From Rhopalosiphum padi (Eukaryota > Arthropoda > Insecta > Hemiptera > Aphididae): a stretch of DNA of 64,000 bases. Both the position numbers and the translations under genes were made by a program. Below the pieces are notes generated by a model, which had not been told where the DNA came from, did not search any database, and was given only the letters and a program-made list of their open reading frames with translations. How positions within the stretch are numbered: position 1 is the first letter of the stretch; every line of letters begins with the position of its first letter. Positions 34,174 through 46,800 of the stretch are shown here, in pieces. Location of the stretch: NCBI RefSeq assembly GCF_020882245.1, contig NC_083597.1, positions 69,666,152 to 69,730,151 of the forward strand, written 5' to 3'.

Positions 34174-37100
34174 TTCCACTTATTATTGTAATCAATACAA
34201 TATTTATTGTGACAATATTCCTGAATCATTATCTGAAACAGAATTAATAATAGCTGGAAATGTATTAATTATTATTTATTATACTTAATAGTAAATGTAT
34301 TAACGTAATATTCTGTTTTCTGTGTATATAATATGATGTATCATTAATTTACCAATAATAATTAAAAATACATTGAATGAATTTAAGTTTAAATTAACAT
34401 TAAAGTTTTTTATAAATTAAAATGATTTGGTGGTAATCTATTTGTATAAAAATAAACGTATGTTTATTCTCTTTACAGATTCAAAAATTACTGGGTTGTT
34501 TTCGATAAAAGTTATATCAATAGATTTCTTGAGACTTGGGAGGTGTTTAAAGTTTATTTTTTAACTCCTATAGGTCCTATATCGAGTGAATTACAAATTA
34601 ATTTAATGAAGTATATTAAATTTTATAATTGTTATAACTTATATTACGTGTAAATATAAGTTCAGACTCTCAGAGACGCCGAAGTATTATATGTATATTT
34701 ATAAATATAATATAAAATATAAATCATATGATATAAATATTTAATAATTACCCAAGATCAATATTTACCATCTTTTCTCACATCTATAAAACCACTTTAC
34801 CATAATATTACTATTTTTTTCTATTTAATAATTATTAAATTATCTAGCATTCTAGCCAAACGGCAAACAGAAACCGATAGATTAATTATTATGACTTGTA
34901 ATATAACATAATATGACATACCATAATACTGAAATGTGTGATGTGTTGTAGCCCGTAGGACATAGATAAAATAACCTGTAACGTTCAAGGTTCAGAACCT
35001 CTATTTATTGGTATTTGGTACATTATACGATGTATAATTTATATACAATTATAGCCTATAGGTAATAGGTATAGCCGTATAGATATACTATAGATACTAG
35101 ATAATATTATACTAATATATTATTACAATAGCAAATAAAAGTCAAAAGGTAAAGTGATTTGAATGTATTAATAACATTTTAAGTATAATAATGACTAATA
35201 AGTACGTTGTATTGTATTTGTATATAATGAGTGATGACTGATGAGTAAACACCAAACAGCTTATATTAAAATATTGAATCACACTATGTAGGTAAGCTAT
35301 TATACAAATAATGAAATAACATTTGTCAAAAAATAATGTCGAAAAGGAAAAAATATTTCAAAGAACATATTATTTACATAAATAGATACATTCTGACACT
35401 TTTTAACTTATTAACATAGATTATAGTTTTACAGTTAGGTGCAACGCCTAGGTTATATATTTAACTTATATTAACAAACTTATTTATTGAATTAATTAAT
35501 AAAAAAAAATTATTATCGAGAATTTGAAAAAAGAAAATCTATGTTATATTCATACTCACAAATCATATAGTCATATATTAGTCACATTTTAGACAAATTT
35601 GATAAATTAAGAAATTTTTCATGGCTAATAATTGCAATTTGAAATATTGAAAAACTGCGGTATGTACTCAGAAGTTATAATAATAATGTAGGAGGTATCT
35701 ACGGCAGTAGGCATCACCTTTATTTTAGTGGAAAAAAATAATAATAGTATTTCGTAGAAATATCAACCAAAAGTATACTGCTTTGTAATTTACATTTTAT
35801 TGTTTTAAACATTTAATAATTAAAAAAAAAATACATTTGAAACATTAGTACATAACGTTAAAGAAATATCAATGCAGTAAAGACTAATACAATTTATGGT
35901 TACAATAGGTACTTACTACTTACCTATCCGACGTTCCGACTAGTATTTTGTAGTAGTAATAGTAGTATACTATAGGTAAACGGTAAACTATAAATTATAA
36001 CTTAAAGGTAAGTCACTATGTGTAAATGTGTAATGCTTACTCATAATGCATAACACGTTTATTTATACCGATAATAGTGTACGTATACTGTTAAACTTAA
36101 CGTGTATTGAAACAGGTACGTGTAGTGTTTATTTATTGATTCTATTCTATAATAATTGTATAAACCTTCTTAAAATTATTTAATCATTGTTGTCTTTATT
36201 ATTATAGTTTGTTTTTTGTTATTTAATCGTAACACTAATATAAATATTAAATATTTTGTGATTAAAAATTAATAATTCAAATTTACAATAGAACTTTCTA
36301 GTTTTTATGGTATATATGTTATTCTGTTATTTGTAACTGAACTATTACGCCGTTGTTTATGTATATTATGTTCTAAAATGTAACGGCTGTAACGTAGATA
36401 AATAGGAAACCTATTTTCATTATTATATTCTTAAATTCGTAATTACTAATTAGTATACAAATTAATTAAATTCATACCCAACTAATAATAAATTATCTAT
36501 AAGACATAAGTATAAATTTTAAGTTTGACGTTTTAATTAAATAGTTTAATAATGATCTATGTTTTAATTTTTTTGTAATTAATACCATTTGGCTTTTAAC
36601 AACAAACATTATATTGTACAACAATAATATAATACATATATATTATTATAATTAAATTATATACAACAAAGAAATATGAATAAAATATTAGGTCTAGACA
36701 CAATATTCATTGGTTATGCACAATGTACATAAATACATCATCCTAATTAAATGTACATTTGCGGCGAAATTAGACCGATTTACCGCGGTAACCAGTGAGT
36801 AGATAGAACCATTAGAACCTAAGACCTATACTATTGATATAGTATATAGAAACTGTATAGAGCCGAACTATTAAACATGGCATGTCATTGCGATCAATAA
36901 ATTTATCAATCCTAATTCCTAAAATGAAACATTGACTGAAGATTCACAGCGTTTGGCAGCTAGTTTCAACTTCTTAACTTCATTGTCCTCGTTTATAAAT
37001 TATAATATATAAGCCTGTAATCGCAAGCCGGATGAGTAATATTTAAATAACAGTTTACCTGCCATGTAATAAACTCAGGAAGTCAGGAATCAGTTAGTTT

Positions 37101-38687
37101 AAATAACTGGATTGTAGGTATTTATAGTTTTTTATATTATATTATACTTAATAATTAATTTTTAAGACTACTTGAATCTTGTCAGATGGCGTTATTTCAA
37201 TACTAAAAGCCAATTGATATTCAGACATTCTGTTATGTATTATTATATTTTTTATTCGCGTGAAAAAAGTTTGAGTCTGTGAAAATATTAAATAATTTAT
37301 TCTTCAAATTCGGTTTTTATATCTAAATCTAAAATATCTCAAAATATCATTTCTCTTTCTCCATATTTTCATTAACTAATTCGTAAACATAAATACAGTA
37401 AATTTGTATACAAAATTCTGAAAAAGTAAGTACATATTATGTTATTATTTATTTATTTTATAAAATATTATATCCATAGTTGTAAATAATCAACATTTTT
37501 TGGGTATTGATGGACTGAAACATTTGTAGGTCGGGAGGGGGAATAAGCTTAAATATTTATACTTAATATAATACATATACCATACTAAAAGTATTTCAAT
37601 GTATCACGTCTGATTTTAAAGTCAGAATGGCAGTCTTTTGACCTTTCCCCTTTAGAATATTAACTTAAGCCTGTATTATTTGCACTAATGAACATATATA
37701 ATATAATGAGTATAAAATAGTATAAGTATTATGAAAAAAAAATGTTCAAATAAAATATTAAACTAATAAGGAAAAAATTAATATTTAAATTCTTTTTAAG
37801 TGTTCTTTATATTCTGATATCTGATATACTTTATTTATGATGAATGTTAGAAAACTTATTCTGAATAATAAACATTCTTTAAATGATTGGTATATCATGT
37901 ATAGTGTGTAAGTAATATTACTTATTTAAATAACCATCAAAAACGAGTATGCGTATAATTTATTTATAGTCACCTGTTTTCTTTTTCTATAGAAGCTTAT
38001 TAATCACGATTCACGAAAGGGTATATAATATATATAGATATATATATAAAAGGCTAGGAAAATTGTGAATGGCACATCTCATATCTAATACTTAAATTGC
38101 TTTACTATATGACTATATAACTGAATTGTCTGAATTGTCTGGGTTCTGCGAAATTAAACGGTAAACCGTTGAAATTTAAAAACTACAAATGTTTGTTATG
38201 TGTTATTGGATATGACTGCGAGCACTCAGTCATAAAAAGCACATAAAAGCAATTCGAACCGAGTGTCACCAAAATTATATCGACAGACATGGAGACGGCT
38301 CGACAGTAGTTGACTTGAGTGCACACTTTGCTCATATACACCGGTTCGATGGAGCGATTTTCGGGAAGAGTACCTACCTATACGATTTGGAGGCGCCGTA
38401 ATAAAGCCGATCGGTCACCCGACAGAGTGAGCTACGCTCTCAGCTATCACCACCCGTCGTCAGAAATCCATACGTTGCGTGTCGAGCGACAATACGAATA
38501 AAGTAACTATAATATTATACATGTATTAATTGCAATTAACTATAATGTTAAGCCGATAACTTTACTACGGCGGTATCTCATTATAGTGATTAACAGGATA
38601 GCGAGTATAATATGTATTACTTACCATTAATTGCGGTTTATTATTAAATATTTTAAGTATTAATACTAATTAATTAAAGGGCCGCAC
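34174..38687. other. Intergenic, AT-rich
   Basis: Long stretch without recognisable coding exons. The only departure is the GC-richer patch at about 38215-38500, listed separately. Confidence 0.45.
38215..38500. promoter_or_regulatory. GC-richer island of unknown role
   Basis: About 285 bases with many CG dinucleotides stand out in an AT-rich surrounding. They contain open frames of 40-60 codons in more than one plus frame, none recognisable, and an AATAAA at the right end (38497-38502). It could be a non-coding first exon or promoter, a short non-coding RNA, or an orphan exon. Confidence 0.3.
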
Positions 38688-39254
38688 CAGTGTCGGTCTG
38701 GCTCTCCCGGCTACCCGGTGATCGACAGGGGCCCTTGGACATATTTGTATATTATTATAGTGGCCCATAGATAAATGAAGAAAAAAATATTAAGATTACT
38801 CGTGATTCCATACTCGAGTTCCAGTCGAATCAATTTATAAACATTGAACATTGTATTCATAAATACCTATGTCGTCTATCAATCAAGAACATCTTGAACT
38901 AATAATGTCCTTATTTGCAGAAGAAGATAAATCAAATTTACCTATTCGAAAAGATGAAATAATTGATCAATTAGGATCTTCTAGTCAAGAATTGAAGAGA
39001 TAATTATTTAAAAAAATATTATTATAAATTACAATATATATTATATTATTAAATAGTATTATTTTAATTTTGTATTTATTTAATCATTAAAAAACGTAAT
39101 TTCATATTAATTGTACATGGGAAATACAATTACCCGTATATGTCTCATGTTTATAAAAATTATAAATTAAAAAAAACTTTTTTTTTTATTTTTCTAAAAG
39201 GGCGCATTAAAAATGATTGTGCCGGGGGCCTAATCATAATCCAGACCGACACTG
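38688..39254 (+). mobile_element. 567-bp hAT-type element, CAGTGTCGG family, copy 2
   Basis: Ends CAGTGTCGGTCTGG (left) and, reversed, CAGTGTCGGTCTGG (right) are a perfect 14-bp TIR. Flanks GGCCGCAC (38680-38687) and GGCAGCAC (39255-39262) agree at 7 of 8 bases, the TSD. The terminal repeat equals that of 6313-6805, but this copy still has a piece of the transposase gene, so it is an internal-deletion derivative of an autonomous hAT. Confidence 0.88.
38869..39003 (+). pseudogene. hAT transposase C-terminal tail
   Basis: A 44-aa frame starting MSSINQEHLELIMSLFAEED and ending SSSQELKR before TAA at 39001. The pattern S-INQEHLE-(F/I)M...(D/E)I(I/ID) is the last part of aphid hAT transposases (after the ERxFS dimerisation motif). 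The rest of the gene is missing, so it is non-functional. Its sense is the same as the element's left-to-right order. Confidence 0.7.
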
Positions 39255-39539
39255 GGCAGCACGGACTATTAATTGTTAAGATATATTTGGTCAGGTAATG
39301 TAGTGACTATCACGGATGTCGGATATAGATACTATCAATAAACAAAAAATTAGTCGTATTATTACGTTTTATCGACCTTGCTGGGGGGAGGAAACGGAAC
39401 TGTATGGTGTTTAAACAATAACAAAATATTATATCGAGGGCAGAAGCAAAAAGAAAAATACGACGGCTGCGTCATGAGCTCATGATACAGGCAGTATGGG
39501 ATGATGATAATATAGCCGCATACTACGTGTAACGTAGCA

Positions 39540-40834
39540 CACTGCACTGGCGAGTGGCGACTGGTCGAACATACGTCGTGCGTCTCTTTGCCGGTGCGTC
39601 GGTCGCCGCTCACTGCTCAGCGGCTCAGCAGTCGCCGCACTCAGCAGTCAGCACTCGCTATCGGGACGGTGCGCGAGTTGGCCGCGCGCGTAGTAAAGTA
39701 GACCACACCAAAGCCGTTGTAGTCGTTACCGAACGCATGCGCGCGCATACTCTCTCATACTGGCCCAGTGCGCTATCACACGCAAACGCACGCACACTCC
39801 CCCTCGTTCATTCTTTATCTATCACCGTCGTCGGTTCGTCGCGGCGTGTTTGTTTCTCTTTCTTTCGAAATTTCATTTTTTTTTTTTTTTTTATTATCAC
39901 ATTAACATACAGTATACACAACGCACACGATATCCCACACGCGGTGTGGCCGACATCGGGCACAATCGTAATAATAATATAGGCGCGCACACATTTTGTG
40001 GGACGCCAAAAATCCTCTCTCCTCGCGCCACTCTCCCACTAGATCGTCCGCGTCGTCGTCTCTCTGGTTGTCGTCCGTCGTCCGACTCCGTCCGCTGAGA
40101 CGTTATATTATTATTATTATTATTATTTTCATTATCGTACGCACGCTCGCACGCACATAGGCGCGTAAGGGTCCGATCCGTTGCGCGCGCGACGTTATCG
40201 TGTTTCGAACTGACGACGGGGGAAAAAAAAATCAAATAAATAAATAAACGACAAACGTTTCAGGCGTTTCAGCGAACGTTAACCCGAGTCTCGAAGCGAC
40301 TCGCTAGCCACTGCCACAACAGATTACACTACAACAACAACAACAACAAAAACCACCGTCACCGATCGACCATCGCATTGTTAGCGCGCGGTGACAACGA
40401 TCAACTATCGAGACGTCCTTGGCTCGATCGTGTCACGCACGCATCACTTCTGCTCGGCGGACCCATAAGGCCATAACCGTCACTCGTCACTCTTCACTAT
40501 CGTCAGCTGGACTGGACCAGTTGCCGAGTCGCAACGTGTGTGCGCGCGCCGCCGAACACGTAGGTAGTAACTACCTATAATAATATCATCACGGACCGCG
40601 TATAATCTCGTGGTCTGCAGGGACCACCGACCTCCTCCGCTGCCGCCGGAACATGGGTCTGGCCACCAATATTCTGGTGCATGTGCGTGTCGACGATACG
40701 TGAGCAGCAGCGACCGGAGACAGCGTCGGGCGGGTTGCCGTCGTGTGCGGACGTGTTGGTGATATATTATGTTGGTGGCGGCGGTGGCGTTGCGCTATAT
40801 TGTTCTTTGATGATAGCCGTATTGCCGTGGAACC
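39540..40834 (+). promoter_or_regulatory. GC/CpG-rich promoter and leader of INTS3
   Basis: Roughly 1.3 kb of markedly GC- and CG-rich sequence with CGCGCG runs, CAA and TTA triplet tracts and a pyrimidine tract at about 39875-39893, leading straight into the INTS3 start. The skew ends in the first intron of INTS3 near 41100. Many overlapping frames on both strands are a by-product of base composition. The transcription start cannot be fixed; a non-coding 5' exon is possible. Confidence 0.55.
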
Positions 40835-43800
40835 ATGACCGCCCAACAGCAGCAGCAGCAGCAACAGCTGAAGTTGTTCACGTACTCGGTGATCGAGCGC
40901 AAGGACGAGATCGAAGAGGTAAGCGCAGTCGTCGACGATCAACCGCTCTGTCGCGCCGTACCTCGCTCGCACTCTTGTACGAAACGATACTATAACAGTG
41001 CCGTGCCGTGTGTGTGTGCACGACCCGCACGTCGTCGTCGTATAATATTGTACGTTGTGTGCGCGAGCCTTGTGCGTTGACCGTCGTCGTAGTATCCAAT
41101 CGATGTCGGGTCTTTATTTTGTTTTATCCCTTAGAAATACGAACGGTGTTATCAGACCCTCCAGAGCCTAACGACTGGCCTCAATGACCGCGAGTACCAT
41201 GACGCGCTCACCAGTCACATTAGCAAAGACAAGAGCCAAGAGGAAGTTATCAGTTTGGGGCTGTTGACAGCTATACTTCTAGATACAAAAAATGCTGACA
41301 AAGTATGTATGCGTGTGCTATGTGTTGTTGAAAATGTCTGCAAAAGTGTATACCCACTTTATGTGGTCATGGGGTTCTCAATTACAATTTTTTTCCATGG
41401 CGTATTGTATAAGTATTATTTTTCATGGTATTATGCGCCTCATTCATTATAAATCATTTACACCTATCTCACACTTATTGTATAGTAGCAATTCAAATTT
41501 AAAATTGTTGTTGAAAACTTTTTCATGTACAAGAAAATTATCAAATATTAATTCTCATTTATTTATGACTTATTATCCCCCAAAAAGAAATATTTTAATT
41601 TGTATTCATTTTTTTATCTAGAATTAAATTACTTAATACTAGTTACAGTAATACTGGTTCTAAATTTTAGTAGATTTGGTAATAAACACCATGATGAAGG
41701 GTCCTTTAATATTTGTAGTATAAAGATCATAGCTTTTAGATATGACATTAGGGCTTATTTGGTGGTTAGATTGTCAGCATTGCTACTAGTTTATTTATAT
41801 TGAAACTACTTTATTGTCTTTATTTAATGAAACACTAATTGAATAGGAACCCATCGATCTAGACAATCTAAGTACTATATTAACATTATACATTTTTAAA
41901 CACTACTATTTGTTGAAAAATTTCTTGATAATAAAATTTATCAATTTTTTTTTAATCATATTTTTTGTTAAAATAATCGTAATTCTACATTTATTCTTTC
42001 AACAGATATATAGAGATTTAACTTTGTTATCACGGGATGGTCTACAAAGTGTTATATCTCATTTACAACAATTTACTTTAGAAAAATGGAGTCGACTTCT
42101 AGATGCTCCTCGCAAACAACTATTGTGGCTAGTTCGAGAAATGGTACGAAACAATATTGCGGGTGTAGATAATCTTTGTTGGAACCTGATGCGAAATGCA
42201 GCAGGTGGTGATATTTCTACAACCAATATTGCACTCATTGAATATTTCCTTGATCTTTATCAAGACCATAGGTATGATTTATATTGAAAAATATATTTTA
42301 ATTACACTTCATATAATGTTTTTTGTGTTTTAGAAAATGGCTAGAGAGATTTCCTTGGTTGATAGCATCCGTTGTGTATTCTTTTTTACGTTTTATTGAA
42401 GATCACAGTAGTTTAATTCCTCTACGCAATCGAGAAGTGGCTTTCACTATATCTTTATTACGTGATCGTTTCACAGATTGTTTGGTTATTGGTCGAGATT
42501 TAATTAGATTGCTACAAAATGTTTCACGTATACCAGAATTTGAAGCACTGTGGAAAGATTTACTTCATAATCCTCAATCATTAAGTCCAACTTTAACAAA
42601 TGGTACTTATAGTTAAGACCAAAAATTAATGTATTATTTAAAAAAATTGTATTAATTAATTTAATGTTTAGGTATTATACAAATATTAGAAACTCGAACA
42701 TCTCGAAGATTTTTACAATCCCGACTAACACCTGATATGGAACGTAAATTAGTGTTCTTTACTTCTTCAGTTCGATTTGGTCATCATAAGAGATACCAAG
42801 AATGGTTCCAAAACAAAGTAAATATAAACTTTTTGTTTTATTTTCTCCAAAATAATATTGTTTTGTTTTGCAGTATTTGAATACGCCAGAAGCACAATCT
42901 TTAAGAAGTGATTTAATCCGATTTATTGTTGGGCTAATACATCCTACAAATGAATTGTTGTGTTCAGATATTATACCTCGTTGGGCTGTTATTGGTTGGC
43001 TTATTACCACATGTACATCAAATATAGCTTTAGCTAATGCCAAAATGGCCTTATTTTATGACTGGATTTGTTACGATCCAAAACATGATAATATTATGAA
43101 TATTGGTAAGTCATTAGCAGCTGTTTAAAAATTTAAAAGGAGACTATACCCTCCTATATTGTCTTAATATTATACACACGAAACATTGCAAATCTACATA
43201 CCGGATTCTAAAAAAAAAACTGCTCGGGCCCAGTTTATAATATCCTCTTTAAATTCATTAATATGTAAATTATCTTTAATATTAACTACAAATAATTTGT
43301 ACTAAGAATCCGGTATATAAATTTATTATATTAGTTTGTGAAAGATAGTGATAATGCATGTGGGTATAGCTTTCACTTAACCATGACTGAGATTTTAATT
43401 TAATATGTTGTATTTAAATGTATTTTAATTATCTAAAAATGTACTTAATTATATAATTTATCATTTATATATAAAAAAACATAAAACACTTAATTAAAAA
43501 CTATGAAGCATTTGTAAATACTAAATATATATATATATATTTTTTTTTTTACAGAACCAGCAATTTTAGTTATGCTTAACTCTTTACGTATTCATCCAAC
43601 AGTGACGGCCAGTTTGCTGGACTTTTTGTGCCGAGTAATTATACATTTTAAAACTTAAATTTTTTAATAGATTCTACTGATCTAGTCTAGTATTACTAAC
43701 ATCCAGTGAGGTTGTGCTAAAATATTATAATTTCTCTGCTATTGGTTTATTTTATCTGTTAATTCATAGGTATGTGCAGGGGATGGTTAGGTTAGGGTAA

Positions 43801-46800
43801 GTTCATAAATAGCAAAGATAAATACAAACTACTAACTAGTATACATATTTGCTTTTAAGCAATAAATAAAGAAAAAAAGAAATGTATGTAATTAATTGAG
43901 GGAGGTAATGTGGCTATGGAAAATTCTGTAGTTTCTGAACAAATGGTCTATATAAACTAAAAAGGACTAAAAGGTGTGATAAGAAAGAGTTCAGATTGTG
44001 GTCAATGTTTACATTTGTTATTATCTTTTTGAAATAACTATTTAATTTTCTAATTAAATAAAATCTTAAAAAAATTAACTTAATTTTGTGTCATAAACTT
44101 AAAGTAATCTATGCACTTAAATCATGTTTTTATTATTAGTTAACTTGTAAACAATTTAGTTTAAATCTTTAAAGTTGATTTATTATGGTAGGTGATAGTA
44201 AACGAGCAACTTGCATTAATAAATTTCATTCTGTAAAATAATAAAATTTTAATTGTTGTTAATTATTGAATATTTTTTTAATTTCAGATTATTCCTAATT
44301 TTTATCCAGCTCAATCGGAGCGAATACGCAATGGTATTTTTGTTTCATTGCGGCAAATTCTTGATAAAAGAGTGTTAGCATCATTAGTTCCTTTGTTTAC
44401 AAATCCACGAATAGATGGTGAACTTAGAGCTATGATACAAAATACTTTCCGAGAATTTTGTGATCCACCTGCTGTTCAGGGTAATATATTTATATATTTT
44501 TATGCTAATTTAACTAGTAAAAATTGTATTAAGCGAATATTTTAACACAGGATATTCATTACTTTTAAAAGTATTTACTTTTTTTGGAAAATTGAGACAT
44601 GAAATTCTTACATTTTGTATCGCTTTTTTTTTCACCTTTATTATTTGTGAATCCACAATTATTTTCTGTACAAAATCCAAAGCAAAGTTGGCTTCAAAAA
44701 TGTTGATGCAAATATTGAACATATTATATTATATTGAGTAAACAAAAAAAAATAAACACTGGCAAAATAAATACAGGTTGTTCCATGAGGATTTACCCAT
44801 TGTGATAATTTTGTTGTTTATTTTATAAGATATGGTTAAGTACTACAAGTAATTTAATTTAATGTTTTGGTAAAAAAGTTAAAAACACAATTTTTTATTT
44901 AATTAGTTTCAAAAAAATCGAAAATAACCATTTTGTAGTTTATTTTTCTGAAAATGGTGACATTTCAACATTTTATTTTCCATAGCATTGTGATTTTTAA
45001 TATTCTATTTTATAGTTTTGAGAATTATTTTTATATTATATGGCATGAGACCTCGGGCCATATATTCGATAACATGGACGCTTATATGGTATTAAACAAT
45101 TCACTATTTTTCTCGAAACTAAATTTCCACAAAAATAAACTACAAAATGACTATATCTTCAATTTTTTTTTTTAAATAGTTAAATAAATAATTTTTTTTA
45201 TTATTTTTTTCTCCTTAATACTCCTTGTCCTTATGAGTCTTATAAAAAAAAACAAAATTATGATATCTCCATTATTTTAGGAAATATCGCAATGTTTAAA
45301 TCCTCATGGAACACCCTGTATATTTCTGGTTAATTAAACCCTTAATTAATAATGAGTTCTGAATGTTATAACTTCACGTATCTCACATTTTCTATAACAT
45401 TAATTCTTCTCATTGTTAATAGTTCACTGTTAAAATAACTCATTCTTTATATTAAATGTATAACAAAATTAATTCAGCCAATTTTTATTTCAGGTGATCC
45501 TATTAAAAATGACGACATAATGGATAATTTACTTTCATCGCTTAAAGATGAATTAATAGCAGAAACTGATGATATCTCATTTAGTGACGAAGAATCTGAA
45601 ACAAGTCCTAAGAAAAACATAATCCTTGAAAATAACAGTGTACCTGCTATTAAAACTACCCCATGTATGTTAATTGATTAAAATATACAACGTTATCCGA
45701 ATTATTGAAATAATAATTTAGATAACTTTAATAATTATGTAATATATATTCTGTTCACTGTGAAAAGGTTCCTTGGCAACGATCAGTTTAGTTAGAAATT
45801 GCTCGACTTCCACTATTTGGATAGTATATTCTTGACGCCAAGATCCCTTCTTATTTTGTTCAGATAATGTCTTCAAACTTATGTTACATTAATTAAATTA
45901 ATTGTATTTCAGCAAAAGTTAAACTAAAAGAAAAAAATGTGCTTCCGCCTGATTTGGATAAAGAAGCTTTGCAAACTTTATCTAAAGAATTGAGACTGGA
46001 GACTGAAACTTTATATTTTGAAAAGGATAATGAAAGAAAATGCGAAGCTATGGAGAAAATAGTTCAATTAATTGTACAGGATGATGATATATATCCTGAA
46101 ATGATAGCAGCATTGGGCTCTTGTGTTTCATGCTTATTGAAAAATCAAATTGAAGAAAAGATCTTTCCATCTGTACTTAATGATGAGTAAGTTAATATTT
46201 ATTGTTTATTACAGTAGTTGGGTACCTATTAAGACAGCACAAAAGTTGCAATTTACATAATTTCCCAGTTTTTAAAGAACCGCAAAAATTGTTATTTCAA
46301 TATTTTCATATTTGCTTATATATAATTGATTTTTAATTTCAAATAAACAAATAAACAAATAATTATTTTTAGCACAAAACATCAAGTATTTTAGCTATAA
46401 TAATAAATAATACAGTTATTGAATAATAGATAGTTACATGGTTAAATCAATGGGAGTTTTGGCTTTGCATGCATTTGGAAAGCTTGGTACATTCTTTTAA
46501 TTTTAGTTGATTACGATGGCCTGTGTAGGTATTTCATATTCTTAAAAGAAAGAAAAGTATAATGTAATATATATATATATCTTATATAATACATTTTTTT
46601 TTTTTTATAATAAAATAATTATTTTTGCGTATGGACCTAGAGAGCCACAATTTAAGATTGAAAGAGCCGCAGGTTGCCGACTCCTGGCTCATTAAATTAT
46701 TGAATACCCCAATATTTATAGTATAAATTTGTGCTCAGTTGAGTAGAGTAGTACTAATGTGTTAGACTTTTTCTTGAAATCAATTACTTTATATATATAT

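Noticed and set aside
39554..41099. Several 60-142-codon frames on both strands
   Set aside because: They overlap one another in a CG-rich leader and have the composition expected of chance open frames (Arg/Ser/Ala and runs of Phe or Asn); only the frame from 40835 continues into INTS3.
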